Assembly (NCBI GenBank): GCA_022793675.1
Contig: JAAWDH010000005.1
Location: 92,277-156,276, forward strand
Reading direction: 5' to 3'
Length of the DNA stretch: 64,000 nucleotides
DNA from: Oscillospiraceae bacterium
GTDB lineage: Bacteria > Bacillota > Clostridia > Oscillospirales > Ruminococcaceae
Made by a program: the position numbers and the translations under genes. The notes beneath the pieces were generated by a model, which worked only from the letters and a program-made list of their open reading frames with translations, searched no databases and was not told the DNA's origin. Positions 41,824 through 50,879 of the stretch are shown here, piece by piece (the stretch's first letter is position 1; each line of letters begins with the position of its first letter).

Positions 41824-42300
41824 TTACGGCGCTTTTTTCAACACCATTTCCCCTACCAGCCTAGCCCCCAGGCGGCAAAGGGCCGGACAGGGCCTTGTGT
41901 CGTAATAGGTGTCGGTGCGCAGGGAGGGAATGGCGTCGCAGGTCTCGGCCGACAGCTCCAAAAGCTCACGGCAAATCAGGCTCCCAGCTTCAGCGCGGAA
42001 ACGGTTCGCTAGCTCCTGCACCCGCTGGTAGAGGGCTATCTTGCCCTCTCTGTCCTCTGGGGCGTCGTACCCCTCGGCCATCCCTAAAATCATGACGCCG
42101 GCGGAAAAAGCCCCGCAAAGCTCCCGGAGCCTGCTGACCCCACCGCCAAAACCGGAAGCCAGCATCGCGGCGGTCTTTTCCTCAAGCCCCAGCAGTTCTG
42201 CATAAGCGCAAAGCACCGACTGGGCGCAGTTATAACCTTTGCGGAAATTTTCCTCGGCTTTCTGCCCCATCTGGGCAGGGATCAGCCCGCAAGCCATCAT
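41824..42300 (-). CDS. C-GCAxxG-C-C family redox protein
   Basis: 158 aa. The pattern NCAQSVLCAY, then GFGGGVSRLRELCGAFSAGVMILG, then ICRELLELSAETCDAI and RPCPALCRLGARL contains the family's spaced cysteines, including CGAxSAG for the GCAxxG motif. The family is thought to be secreted or cytoplasmic redox protein with unknown partner. It overlaps mrp by four bases (ATGA). Confidence 0.85.
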   Translation of the reverse strand: MMACGLIPAQMGQKAEENFRKGYNCAQSVLCAYAELLGLEEKTAAMLASGFGGGVSRLRELCGAFSAGVMILGMAEGYDAPEDREGKIALYQRVQELANRFRAEAGSLICRELLELSAETCDAIPSLRTDTYYDTRPCPALCRLGARLVGEMVLKKAP

Positions 42301-43130
42301 GACAACAGCCCCTCAACCACGTCGGCGGCATGGTCAAGCCAATCCCCCTCAAACAGCTCCACCGCGCCCCTATCGCAAGCACCAGATAAAGCGGTAGTGA
42401 AGGGCAGCTCGGCCAATACCTGCAAATCATGCTTCTTTGCAATCTCGCCAATATGGCTCTCGCCGAAAATTTGCAGTTTGCGGCCGCAGTCGGGGCAGAG
42501 GGCATAGCTCATATTCTCCACCAGGCCCAGGATCGGGATATTCATCGCATCGGCCATTTTAACCGCTTTCTCGACGATCATCGACACAAGTTCCTGCGGC
42601 GAAGCGATGACGATAATACCGTCCAGCGGCAGGCTCTGGAATACCGTCAGCGGCACATCGCCGGTTCCCGGCGGCATATCGACAAACATGAAGTCAACGT
42701 CGCTCCAAATCACGTCGGTCCAGAACTGCTTGACCGTACCGGCAATAATCGGCCCGCGCCAAACCACTGGCTGGGTTTCGTCTTCCAAAAGGAGATTGAC
42801 GCTCATCATCTGGACGCCGGTTTTGGTCTCTACCGGCAGAATGCCAAATTCGTTGGCCACCGCTTTTTCTTTGATGCCGAAAGCCTTGGGAATCGAGGGG
42901 CCGGTGACGTCAGCGTCGAGGATTGCGACGTTATAGGCCCGGCGGCGCATCAGCACTGCCAGCAGCGAGGTGACCAAGGATTTGCCGACGCCGCCCTTGC
43001 CGCTGACGACGCCGATTACCTTTTTGATATGGCTCATCGCGTGAGGCTGTTCCAGGAAATCCTCCGGCTTCATCTGCCGGGAGGGGCAATCCTCCCCGCA
43101 GCTGCTGCAATCGTGGGTACATTCGCTCAT
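42297..43130 (-). CDS. Mrp/NBP35 family Fe-S carrier ATPase
   Basis: 277 aa. An N-terminal four-cysteine motif (CTHDCSSCGEDC) suits an Fe-S cluster, as in Nbp35. The deviant Walker A is GKGGVGKSLVT near residue 40, and the dimer CPxC-like CPDC lies near 210. It binds and passes Fe-S clusters to target proteins. It is co-transcribed with the C-GCAxxG protein. Confidence 0.94.
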   Translation of the reverse strand: MSECTHDCSSCGEDCPSRQMKPEDFLEQPHAMSHIKKVIGVVSGKGGVGKSLVTSLLAVLMRRRAYNVAILDADVTGPSIPKAFGIKEKAVANEFGILPVETKTGVQMMSVNLLLEDETQPVVWRGPIIAGTVKQFWTDVIWSDVDFMFVDMPPGTGDVPLTVFQSLPLDGIIVIASPQELVSMIVEKAVKMADAMNIPILGLVENMSYALCPDCGRKLQIFGESHIGEIAKKHDLQVLAELPFTTALSGACDRGAVELFEGDWLDHAADVVEGLLS

Positions 43131-43193
43131 ATCAGTTAACCAACCCTTTCCCCTGCCGCCAAAACTTAAAAGACGGCAGGTACTGAAAAAATT

Positions 43194-44237
43194 TTAGATG
43201 GTTTTAAAACAGTAGGCTGTGATTTCGTGATACCCTTCCCCTTTTTTGAGGACAGGGGAAGCAAACGAAGCACAAGCCATGCTGTTGGGGAAATGCTGGG
43301 TTTCAAGGCAGAAACCGTGGCGGGCGTCATATTGGCGGCCATCCTTGCCTGCGTGGGGCGGAATGACGTTGCCGGTGTAGAGCTGCACGCCCGGCTGGGT
43401 GGTCAGCGCTTCCATCAGGATGCCGGTCTTGGCCGAACGCGCCGCTGCCGCCCGTTTCATCGTCTGGCGGGGGTTCAGGACGAAGTTATGGTCATAGCCC
43501 AAGCCAAAGCGGAGCTGTTCGTCGTCAGCGGCGATATCCCGTCCGATGGGCTTCATCTCCCGGAAGTCAAAAGGCGTTTTTTCGACAGGGACCACCTGCT
43601 CCACAGTCAGCCCGTACTGGTCAATCGCCGTATAGCTTTCGGCGCAGAGCATCAGTTCCTGATCCTCGACGCTGCCGCTGCCTGCGCCTGAAAGGTTGAA
43701 ATAGGCATGGTTGGTCAGGTTCAGCACCGTGTCGGCGTCGCAGGCCGCTTGATAGTCGATGGACAGCTCGTTGTCATCGCTGAAACGATAGGTCACCGTC
43801 ACCGACAGATTGCCGGGATAGCCCTCTTCCCCGTCAACGGAAAGGTAGCGCAGCGTCAAGCTGTCCCCGCCTTCCTCAACCGCCCAAAGCTTTTTGTCGA
43901 AGCCCTCCTTGCCGCCGTGCAGGTGGTTGCCGTTCTGATCGTTGGCGAAAAGGGCGTATTCTTTGCCGTTCAGGGTGAAGCGGCTGCCGCCGATGCGGTT
44001 GCCGAAGCGGCCGATCAGCGCCCCGAAATAGCAGGTGTGCCGCTCATAATCGGCAACGCCGTCATAGCCCAGCACCACGTCGGTCAGCGTCCCGTCAGCA
44101 GCCGGAACCATCAGCGACTGGATAATACCGCCCAGATTCAGCACGCTCACCGATGCGCCCCGTTTATTCTTGATGGTATAACGAAAGACCTCGCGACCAT
44201 CGGCCGTAAGTCCAAAAAGTGTTTTTGCAATAGACAC
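43194..44237 (-). CDS. galM: Aldose 1-epimerase (galactose mutarotase)
   Basis: 347 aa from a GTG at 44237, seven bases after AAGGAGAACA; the longer frame to 44387 is not supported. RIGGSRFTLNG and NGNHLHGG precede the catalytic His in NLTNHAYFNLSG. The catalytic Glu is in the C-terminal part (QLYTGN region onward). It interconverts alpha and beta aldoses. It is a single gene with normal length. Confidence 0.94.
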   Translation of the reverse strand: MSIAKTLFGLTADGREVFRYTIKNKRGASVSVLNLGGIIQSLMVPAADGTLTDVVLGYDGVADYERHTCYFGALIGRFGNRIGGSRFTLNGKEYALFANDQNGNHLHGGKEGFDKKLWAVEEGGDSLTLRYLSVDGEEGYPGNLSVTVTYRFSDDNELSIDYQAACDADTVLNLTNHAYFNLSGAGSGSVEDQELMLCAESYTAIDQYGLTVEQVVPVEKTPFDFREMKPIGRDIAADDEQLRFGLGYDHNFVLNPRQTMKRAAAARSAKTGILMEALTTQPGVQLYTGNVIPPHAGKDGRQYDARHGFCLETQHFPNSMACASFASPVLKKGEGYHEITAYCFKTI

Positions 44238-44269
44238 TGTTGTTCTCCTTTGCAGGGTTGATTTTGGGG

Positions 44270-44485
44270 CTATTTTCCCTCTTTTAAAGAAAGCGCAGCT
44301 ACCACGCCGCCAACGACTGCCGTCAGCAAAAAAAGCAAAGCGGCAATCCCTTCCGGTTTGCTGAAAACATTGAACAGCGTCGACCAAGCGCCCTTTTCTA
44401 TCAGCACCGCGCCTGAAATCAGAAAGCCCGCTGCGCCAACCATACCGCTTATCATCAGCGCGCAGCCAAAAAGCAATTTTCTCAT
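44270..44485 (-). CDS. Small membrane protein
   Basis: 71 aa from the ATG at 44485 with AAGGAAGGA upstream; the frame to 44755 belongs to the shadow of a neighbour. Two membrane helices, about 5-28 and 46-66, flank a short loop. No known family. It ends 32 bases before the galM start. Confidence 0.6.
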   Translation of the reverse strand: MRKLLFGCALMISGMVGAAGFLISGAVLIEKGAWSTLFNVFSKPEGIAALLFLLTAVVGGVVAALSLKEGK

Positions 44486-44579
44486 ACGATTCCTTCCTTC
44501 TGAAGCCCGCGGCGGCGTACCGCCGCTGACAAGCCGCGCTGGAAAGTTGTTCCTATCCCTTCCGTCGGCAGCGTCCAGC

Positions 44580-45008
44580 TTATAGCTCACGCGCCATGTC
44601 CACATGGGGGCAGTGCTCGTCCAGATAAGGCTCAGACGTAATTCGATAGCCCAACTTTTGATAAAAGCCAGCCGCCTGGCACTGGGCAGAAAGCAGCGCT
44701 TGGCTGCCCCCCAGCGCCAGGATTTTTTTGTGGCATTCTGCAACAATCGCAGCACCTAGCTTCAGATTGCGGTACTGTGGATAGACAGCCACCCGACCAA
44801 CCTGCCATCTGCCGGCTTCGCTGGGATAAATCCGCGCACAGCCGGCGGGAATACCGTCCGCCGAACAGAGCAGATGCAGACAACGCTGATCAGTAACGTC
44901 AAACTCATGCAAAAAGCCCTGTTCCCGAACAAAAACTGCCTCGCGGATAGCAAATACTGCCGAAAGGTCATCCGGCGCTTTCAACCACTTGAAGCTTATT
45001 TTTACCAT
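44580..45008 (-). CDS. GNAT family N-acetyltransferase (ElaA-like)
   Basis: 142 aa from the ATG at 45008, two bases after the stop of the phosphatase gene. The ElaA-type layout is AIREAVFVREQGFLHEFDVTDQRCLHLLC, then GCARIYPSEAGRWQVGRVAVYPQYRNLKLGAAIV for acetyl-CoA binding, then the C-terminal AAGFYQKLGYRI. Acceptor unknown. It probably rides at the end of the hydrogenase cluster transcript. Confidence 0.88.
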   Translation of the reverse strand: MVKISFKWLKAPDDLSAVFAIREAVFVREQGFLHEFDVTDQRCLHLLCSADGIPAGCARIYPSEAGRWQVGRVAVYPQYRNLKLGAAIVAECHKKILALGGSQALLSAQCQAAGFYQKLGYRITSEPYLDEHCPHVDMAREL

Positions 45009-45009
45009 A

Positions 45010-46176
45010 CTAGTGATACTCGACATTAACGCGCTTGCCCATCGTTTCCAGATTTTGGGCGAGGATTTCGACAATCTTCAGCTTGATACTCAGGTCAAGG
45101 GGCAGGTTGGGGTTCTGATGGGCGGGATTCATCGCGCGGCCAACATAGAAATTAACGTCGGTCGCCTCCTCAAACAGCAGCCGCGCCACCTGGGAAGCGG
45201 CGTCCTTGCCCTTGAGCCAGTCGGTATCGGTGTTGCTCTCTTTAACGATCTGCTGGGACATCTCCATGACCCGCCCCAGCGTCAGCACTCCTTCTGTGAC
45301 CAGGTCAACGCCCTTCATGATGCCTGCCGGCGGGATTTTGGGGTCGATATAGTCAATGCAGGTGGTGACGTCGGCCTTCAGGTACTTGCTGACGATTTTG
45401 GAAGTCGTACCGCCGCTGACGATCTTCTTGCCCTCCTGGGCGAGGAATTTTTGGATAATTGGGATATCGTCTTTCGGGTCCGAGGGCGGCCCCAGCATAA
45501 TGCTGACCACCGAGCGGTTGCGCACCCGCATGACCGCAACAGTAGTATCGTCGCCCATTTTGTCCATATACAGCGCGCGGGCCGCGTCGGCCAGTTTAGC
45601 GGCCGTCGTCGTGGCAGAATCGTTTTTGCTGTAATTTTCGGCAAGGAATTTCTGGACGTTTTCCTGCTGCCAGCCAAGGCTCATGGTAATGCCGATGCCG
45701 GCGTGGGGAACGCCGTCGCTGAACATGACAAAGCTATCGTCAAGCTGCACCTGCATCCGGGTTTCGTAGATTTCCTTCCCCTCGATGATGTTGACTTCAA
45801 CGGGGTAGTCATAGGGCTTGCCGTCCCGCATCATTACGCATAGCGGGTTGTCGAACTGCACCATATAGGCTTCACCGCTGTGCTTGATTTGCAGGATGGT
45901 GAAGGTGGAATAGGCAATCTGCCGCACAGCGCAGACTGGCAGGGTCTGGACGATGGTGGTGACACAGTCCTCAATGGACATCCCGTTGGCCATCATTGTA
46001 CCGATAATTTTGGAGGTCAGGGTGGAGAGAATATTCGCTTTGACCCCGCTGCCCATGCCGTCGGCCAGCACTAAGGTCAAGGTGCCGTCATAGTAGATGG
46101 TCTCCACCCGGTCGCCGCAAAGCTCCTCGCCGTATTTGTTGAGGCTTACATAGCCGCTTTCAATGAAAAAACTCAT
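45010..46176 (-). CDS. SpoIIE family serine phosphatase linked to the sensory hydrogenase
   Basis: 388 aa. The PP2C/SpoIIE domain covers about 1-220: TLVLADGMGSGVKA (metal ligand D), VMFSDGVPHAGIG and MGDDTTVAVMRV are the conserved metal and acid motifs. The C-terminal 170 residues (from about 225) are a second, unrecognised domain with IVSGGTTSKIV and DLVTEGVLTLGR. It follows HydS by 19 bases. Group C sensory [FeFe] hydrogenases are regularly coded beside such phosphatases, which probably pass the redox or H2 signal to a protein target. No target gene is in the window. Confidence 0.88.
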   Translation of the reverse strand: MSFFIESGYVSLNKYGEELCGDRVETIYYDGTLTLVLADGMGSGVKANILSTLTSKIIGTMMANGMSIEDCVTTIVQTLPVCAVRQIAYSTFTILQIKHSGEAYMVQFDNPLCVMMRDGKPYDYPVEVNIIEGKEIYETRMQVQLDDSFVMFSDGVPHAGIGITMSLGWQQENVQKFLAENYSKNDSATTTAAKLADAARALYMDKMGDDTTVAVMRVRNRSVVSIMLGPPSDPKDDIPIIQKFLAQEGKKIVSGGTTSKIVSKYLKADVTTCIDYIDPKIPPAGIMKGVDLVTEGVLTLGRVMEMSQQIVKESNTDTDWLKGKDAASQVARLLFEEATDVNFYVGRAMNPAHQNPNLPLDLSIKLKIVEILAQNLETMGKRVNVEYH

Positions 46177-46195
46177 CTAGGTCCCATCCTTTCCA

Positions 46196-47905
46196 TCAGG
46201 CGCGGCTTTCGGCGTCGTCGGTCAGGCTCTTCTTCAGGCGGGTCAGCGCAATCTTGGTTTCGGCGGTCGTCTCGCCCAGCAGCGACGCGATTTCTTGGAC
46301 GGTGCGCATCTGCTTGTTGATCAGCTGGTCGGTGATCTCCACCGTATCGCGGCGCATCTGGGCCGCCTTCTGGGCGTCCTTTTCAGCCTGGTTGATATCC
46401 TTCAGATAAATCAGCAGAAGGCCCTGTTCAGCATCATAGATAATGCTCTTGTCAACATAAACGCCATAGCGGTCAAGGAAGCATTTTTCAGCAAGGATGT
46501 TCTTGCCGCTGTCCATGACCCCGATCAATTCGACCTCGTCATAAACGTCGCCGACCGGGCGCCCAACCATGCTCTCCCCACTTGGGATGTTCATCAGGGC
46601 ACGGGCGGCGGCATTGAACTGCTGGATGACAAAGCTGGAGTCGACGGCGATGATGGCATTGGGGGACACATCCAGCACATGGTCGGAGATCGACTCGGCG
46701 CGCTGTTTCATAAACGGCAGGCACATTTCCAACTCAGCCTTGCCCTGGTAGACGGCAATCGCCTTCTCCCAACAGGTCGAATAGCCGCAAGCGCCGCAGT
46801 TAAGCATATCCTCGGGCTTATGTTTGCCGGTCCTGCGCAGGATATCCCAGATGGCGTTTTCGCCGGGCATTTGGATGCGCGGGATGTCCAGCGGGATTTC
46901 CTTGCCCAGTGAAAGGCTATGGGCAACGTCGTAATCCCTCGCCCCCTCGGCGACCTGTTCCACCTGGGCGCGGGAGGTGAGCAGGCCCTGCTGGCCTTTG
47001 GGCATACCAGGGCCGTTGATGCAGCTGCCCTCGCAGGCGCTCATTTCAATGAAATAGCCTTTCAGCTCGCCGCGGCCAATTTCCTGCAAAGCACGGCGGC
47101 AATTTTCGATGCCGTCAATGGCGATGTACTTATAGGTGGGGATCTGGTCCATGCTTTTCAAAATACCGCCGGTTTCCGGGAAGAAGCGGGAACGGAAACG
47201 GCTGCCATCGCCTTCGCTGTTGTCGATCGCGACGCCTTCACGCTCCATCCAGTCCTGCAGCTCGTCAAAGGTGATAGTCAGGCCGATGCTTTCTTTGCCG
47301 CAATACTGCTCAACTTCATCCTTTTTGGAGATGCACGGACCGACAAAGACCACCTCGGCGTCGGGGTACTGTTCCTTCAGCAGACGGCCGTGGGCGTCCA
47401 TCGGCGAGATGACGCGGGCATAATAGGGCAGGCAGTCGATGTGGTACTTCTGGATCAGCTTGGTGATCGAATGGCAGCAAGAGGAAATGATGACCGGCTG
47501 GCCTTCGTTGATCAGCCGCTCATACTCCCGCTTGACCACATTAGCGCCGGCGGCGGTTTCCTGGACGTCAAAAAAGCCCAGCTTTTTCAGCGCCGCCGCC
47601 ATTGGCGCAAAACCGTCGGCGGGGAAAGCTGCGATATAGGAAGGCGCCAGCGAAGCCACGACCTTCCGGCCGGAACGGATCACAGCCTCCACAGCTGGGA
47701 CATCGTTGCGGGCCTCCTTGGCGTTCTGGGGGCAGATCTGGACGCAGCGCCCGCAAAGGATGCACTCCTCCTGGATGATTTGAGCCTGATGGTCCCGGAC
47801 CCGGATTGCCTTCACCGGGCATTCCCGGACGCATTTATAACAGTCCTTGCAATTTGTCTTTTTGAAACTGAGAATTCCCAAAACCTTCTCCTGCCTTTCT
47901 GTCAT
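46196..47905 (-). CDS. Sensory-type (group C, HydS-like) [FeFe] hydrogenase with PAS domain
   Basis: 569 aa from the ATG at 47905, twelve bases after AAGGAGG; a GTG at 47944 is an alternative. The N-terminus has two [4Fe-4S] ferredoxin motifs (CKDCYKCVRECP and CILCGRCVQICP). The H-cluster cysteines are in SSCCHSITK, VGPCISKKDEVE and ACEGSCINGPG. A further four-cysteine motif (NCGACGYSTCWEKA to EMCLPF) follows. A PAS domain (SPNAIIAVDSSFVIQQFNAAA) ends the sensor part. The altered H-cluster motifs and PAS domain mark the putative H2/redox sensors rather than metabolic hydrogenases. Confidence 0.9.
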   Translation of the reverse strand: MTERQEKVLGILSFKKTNCKDCYKCVRECPVKAIRVRDHQAQIIQEECILCGRCVQICPQNAKEARNDVPAVEAVIRSGRKVVASLAPSYIAAFPADGFAPMAAALKKLGFFDVQETAAGANVVKREYERLINEGQPVIISSCCHSITKLIQKYHIDCLPYYARVISPMDAHGRLLKEQYPDAEVVFVGPCISKKDEVEQYCGKESIGLTITFDELQDWMEREGVAIDNSEGDGSRFRSRFFPETGGILKSMDQIPTYKYIAIDGIENCRRALQEIGRGELKGYFIEMSACEGSCINGPGMPKGQQGLLTSRAQVEQVAEGARDYDVAHSLSLGKEIPLDIPRIQMPGENAIWDILRRTGKHKPEDMLNCGACGYSTCWEKAIAVYQGKAELEMCLPFMKQRAESISDHVLDVSPNAIIAVDSSFVIQQFNAAARALMNIPSGESMVGRPVGDVYDEVELIGVMDSGKNILAEKCFLDRYGVYVDKSIIYDAEQGLLLIYLKDINQAEKDAQKAAQMRRDTVEITDQLINKQMRTVQEIASLLGETTAETKIALTRLKKSLTDDAESRA

Positions 47906-47995
47906 CCGGCTGCAAAGCGCCTCCTTAAAAAGGTTTTTCCGCACCGCAAACAGCCCCTTGATCAGACGGGGCGCGGGTGCGGCCTTCCAGCCGTT

Positions 47996-48736
47996 TTATT
48001 TTTGGCGGCGCTGCCGCGCTGCCTCCCGCAAGGCTTCATCAGCCCGGGTAAGGGCCTCGTACCCTGGGGCCCAAAGGGTAAAACGCCCCGCCCCAAGCAG
48101 CTGCTTGCAGGCAAAGGAGTCCTCTGCCGGCTCCGGAAAAATCACGCCAGCCTGGGCGGCATCCCCTTCCCGGTGGGTGTCGGAGCCGGCGGTGCGCAGA
48201 TATTCCGGGTGACGCTGGCACAAAGCCAGCGCCTGCCTGTTGCCGTTGTCATGGCGGGGGTTTGTATTGATAAGCTCAACGCCGTGGACAGCCCCCTCCT
48301 CCATCAGCGCGCTGCCCTCCCGGAAAGGGTGGGCACGGATAATCAGGACCTCGTCATGATAGCGGTCAAAAAAGCCCTGGGCCGTCATCTGGCAGATACC
48401 GGGGTTTTTCCGCAGCCACGCTTCGTCGATGCCATAGATCAGATAGTCGTTGTTATTTTCAGGGAAACGCAGCTCCGCCCCTAGGACAACGCGGACGCCG
48501 AGCTTTCCCCCATGCCTTTCAGCAGCGCGGTAGCCTGTTAAGTATTGGCTGACGGCATCGTCCCAGCTGCAGCCTGCCCCCAACCGGCCAAGGAATTCCA
48601 GGTGCAGGTGATCAGTCACTGCAAACCCGGAAAAACCGGCCGCGGCATACCGCTCTGCCACTTCCGCCGCCGGCAGGCGGCCGCAGCCGCTTACCTCGGC
48701 GGTATGGGTATGGAGGTCATAAAGGAAGCCCTTCAT
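47996..48736 (-). CDS. PHP domain phosphoesterase
   Basis: 246 aa. Metal ligands are HTH (DLHTHTAEVSGCG) and DHLH (VTDHLHLEFLG), then ELRF, HPF and SDTHREGD. It matches PHP-type phosphoesterases related to histidinol phosphatase and Pol III. It sits between the [2Fe-2S] protein and HydS. In related Clostridia PHP proteins share this neighbourhood, so it likely works in the same signalling unit; substrate unknown. Confidence 0.88.
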   Translation of the reverse strand: MKGFLYDLHTHTAEVSGCGRLPAAEVAERYAAAGFSGFAVTDHLHLEFLGRLGAGCSWDDAVSQYLTGYRAAERHGGKLGVRVVLGAELRFPENNNDYLIYGIDEAWLRKNPGICQMTAQGFFDRYHDEVLIIRAHPFREGSALMEEGAVHGVELINTNPRHDNGNRQALALCQRHPEYLRTAGSDTHREGDAAQAGVIFPEPAEDSFACKQLLGAGRFTLWAPGYEALTRADEALREAARQRRQK

Positions 48737-48990
48737 CCCTGCAAGGGTCCCAGCACATACTTATGGAATATTTCGGCAGCATTCTCAGGGGAAACGTCGT
48801 CCACGAATTCCCCGTTGATTTTTGTAGAGACGCCGTGGGTGCAGTGCCCCAGGCAGAAGGAGGCTTTCAGCTCCACCTTGTCCCCCAGCTTATACTCCTC
48901 TATCAGCTTCTGAAAAGCGTTAATAATGTTATACGAACCTTTCAGATGGCAGGAGCTGCCTACGCAGATGTAAATGTCCATCATTTGCAT
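48733..48990 (-). CDS. Thioredoxin-like [2Fe-2S] ferredoxin
   Basis: 85 aa. The four cysteines are in CVGSSCHLKGS and CLGHCTHGV, the NuoE/HydC-type [2Fe-2S] pattern. It overlaps the PHP gene by four bases and is first in the operon. It likely passes electrons to or from the sensory hydrogenase. The start at 48990 or 48984 cannot be decided. Confidence 0.9.
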   Translation of the reverse strand: MQMMDIYICVGSSCHLKGSYNIINAFQKLIEEYKLGDKVELKASFCLGHCTHGVSTKINGEFVDDVSPENAAEIFHKYVLGPLQG

Positions 48991-49088
48991 TCATCCCTTC
49001 CTGTTACTGTGCCGGATTTGACGGCATCTGATGCGCTTTCGGCGCACATTGACGGTCATTGTGAAAACAATAACCATCTCTGTTTTCT

Positions 49089-49117
49089 ATTATAGCCGCT
49101 TTTGATAGAAAAGTCAA
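49089..49117 (-). promoter_or_regulatory. Promoter of the sensory hydrogenase operon
   Basis: TTGACT (49112-49117) and TATAAT (49089-49094) on the minus strand are 17 bases apart. The leader, about 90 nt, contains the hairpin TGCGCCGAAAGCGCA. Confidence 0.85.
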
Positions 49118-49180
49118 CTACAAGCCGGCCAGATTTTCAAAAATACTGTCTATTTCTACCGAACAGCACGGCAAGCCGGT

Positions 49181-49456
49181 TCACGCCTCGTCATGCCGGG
49201 GATTTTCATGGACAATTTTAGCAGAAGCAGTCAGGGCGACGATGATATCAGCCTGGTTCTGGAGCCGCAGCGTGCTGGTACGGGAAAAAAGCTCGCCCTT
49301 ATGGGTCGAGACATACTTTACCGGCAGCCGGTTAAGGGCCAGGGCGGCAATATCGGTGAGGCACTGCTCGCAAGTGCAGCCCTCCATGGAGGGGATGAGG
49401 TTTTTCAGCTCTTCCTCCACCAAAATTTCCATGACGTTTTTGTATTCATAGCTCAT
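49181..49456 (-). CDS. ComFB family protein (late competence development-like)
   Basis: 91 aa from the ATG at 49456, eight bases after AAAGGAGC. NVMEILVEEELKNLIPSMEGCTCEQCLTDIAALALNRLPVKYV is the ComFB pattern, including a CxCxxC metal-ligand set (CTCEQC). ComFB family members act in competence and, in some bacteria, second-messenger signalling. It is on its own promoter. Confidence 0.85.
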   Translation of the reverse strand: MSYEYKNVMEILVEEELKNLIPSMEGCTCEQCLTDIAALALNRLPVKYVSTHKGELFSRTSTLRLQNQADIIVALTASAKIVHENPRHDEA

Positions 49457-49531
49457 GTTTTTTGCTCCTTTCAGCATGGCGCAGGGGCCTTGCCGGCAAA
49501 CGGCCGGACAGCCCTGCGCGCCCTCTCCTAT

Positions 49532-49559
49532 AGTATAACATAAAATCAGAAAAGTGCAA
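49532..49559 (-). promoter_or_regulatory. Promoter of the ComFB-like gene
   Basis: TTGCAC (49554-49559) and TATACT (49532-49537) on the minus strand are 16 bases apart. The remaining space up to pyrB (49560-49946) holds only repeat copy 5 and the pyrB promoter. Confidence 0.7.
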
Positions 49560-49724
49560 CTGTTTTTTAACAGGCAAAACCTGCCGGCGCATTGGAGTCC
49601 TTACGATGGAAACCCTTTACAGCTTGCTGGGAAAGCCCATCCTCCTAAGAGGGCCAAGAGGAAAAGTTTTAGAGGGAGAAATCCCCTTTCTAACAGGACA
49701 ACAGCGTTTAAAAATAGTAGAATT

Positions 49725-49830
49725 TATCGACGCAGAGGGCGTTTTTTGGAGGTGAATGGGTATCTTGGCGATTAAAAGTCTTTGCGGAGCTTTCTTCAGA
49801 AAGCGACCCGTATCTTTCGTATTCTTTCAG
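49725..49830 (+). repeat. Intergenic repeat, copy 5
   Basis: TATCGACGCAGAGGGCG opens it, TTGGCGATTAAAAGTCTTTGC follows, then GCTTTCTTCAGAAAGC (49789-49804) and GACCCGTATC. It lies upstream of pyrB and not at the 3' end of any gene. It differs little from copy 3. Confidence 0.88.
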
Positions 49831-49869
49831 ATCTCTAAATGCTGTTGCCTGCCCTTTCTAAAAAAAGTC

Positions 49870-49898
49870 TGGACTTTTCCGCTGGACAAGTGTATAAT
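49870..49898 (+). promoter_or_regulatory. Promoter of pyrBI
   Basis: TGGACT (49870-49875) and TATAAT (49893-49898) are 17 bases apart. The leader is only about 40 nt and shows no attenuator. Confidence 0.75.
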
Positions 49899-49946
49899 AA
49901 AAAAGAAGGCCGCCTAAAGGCCACTCAACCGTTTTGGGAGGTAGTT

Positions 49947-50879
49947 ATGAGACATCTTATTGATCCGCTGGATTTTTCTGTCGACGAGGTTACGACGCTG
50001 CTGGACCTAGCTGCGGATATCGAACAAAATCCAACAAAATACCAGGATGCCTGCGCCCATAAAAAGCTGGCCACGCTGTTTTATGAGCCTAGCACCCGCA
50101 CCCGATTAAGCTTTGAGTCGGCAATGCTCGGATTAGGCGGCAGCGTGCTGGGCTTTGCCAGCGCCGATTCCAGCTCCGTCTCCAAAGGCGAAAGCGTCGC
50201 CGACACCATCCGCGTCGTCAGCTGCTACGCCGACATCTGCGCGATGCGCCACCCCAAAGAAGGCGCGCCGCTGCGGGCTTCCCGCTTCTCAAAAATCCCA
50301 GTTATCAACGCCGGCGACGGCGGCCATCAGCACCCCACCCAGACCCTGACCGACCTGATGACCATCCGCAAGCGGACGGGACGGCTTTCGGGCTTGACAG
50401 TAGGGCTTTGCGGCGACCTTAAATTCGGGCGGACGGTGCATTCGCTGATCAAATCGCTATCGAGGTATGAGAATATCCGCTTTGTGCTGATTTCGCCGGA
50501 CGAGCTCCAGGTGCCGGGGTACATCATCAACGAGGTGCTGAAACCCAGCGGCCTTGCCTACAGCGAGGTGTCGTCGCTGGAAAATGCGATGCCGGAACTG
50601 GATATCCTTTATATGACGCGAGTCCAGCAGGAACGCTTTTTCAACGAAGCCGACTATATCCGTTTGAAGGACAGCTATATTTTGACAGAGGATAAAATGA
50701 AGCTGGCCAAGGCAGACATGGCAGTGCTCCATCCCCTGCCCCGGGTCAACGAGATTGCCTTAAAGGTGGACGACGACCCTAGGGCCGCGTATTTTGAGCA
50801 GGTGCAAAACGGCGTTTATGTCCGGCAGGCTTTGATCCTTACTTTGCTTGGGCTGACAGGAGGTAACGACCATGCTTAA
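49947..50879 (+). CDS. pyrB: Aspartate carbamoyltransferase, catalytic chain
   Basis: 310 aa from the ATG at 49947, six bases after GGGAGG; the open frame to 49839 lies in the promoter. Carbamoyl-phosphate residues are in [14 protein letters not shown] and HPTQTLTDL, and HPLPRVNEI follows near residue 265. It makes carbamoyl-aspartate, the first pyrimidine step. It overlaps pyrI by eight bases. Confidence 0.97.
   Translation: MRHLIDPLDFSVDEVTTLLDLAADIEQNPTKYQDACAHKKLATLFYEPSTRTRLSFESAMLGLGGSVLGFASADSSSVSKGESVADTIRVVSCYADICAMRHPKEGAPLRASRFSKIPVINAGDGGHQHPTQTLTDLMTIRKRTGRLSGLTVGLCGDLKFGRTVHSLIKSLSRYENIRFVLISPDELQVPGYIINEVLKPSGLAYSEVSSLENAMPELDILYMTRVQQERFFNEADYIRLKDSYILTEDKMKLAKADMAVLHPLPRVNEIALKVDDDPRAAYFEQVQNGVYVRQALILTLLGLTGGNDHA

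Noticed and set aside
46919..48484. 521-aa plus-strand open frame
   Set aside because: It lies opposite the sensory hydrogenase and PHP genes, with a low-information His/Ala/Leu-rich composition. The minus-strand proteins have complete motifs.
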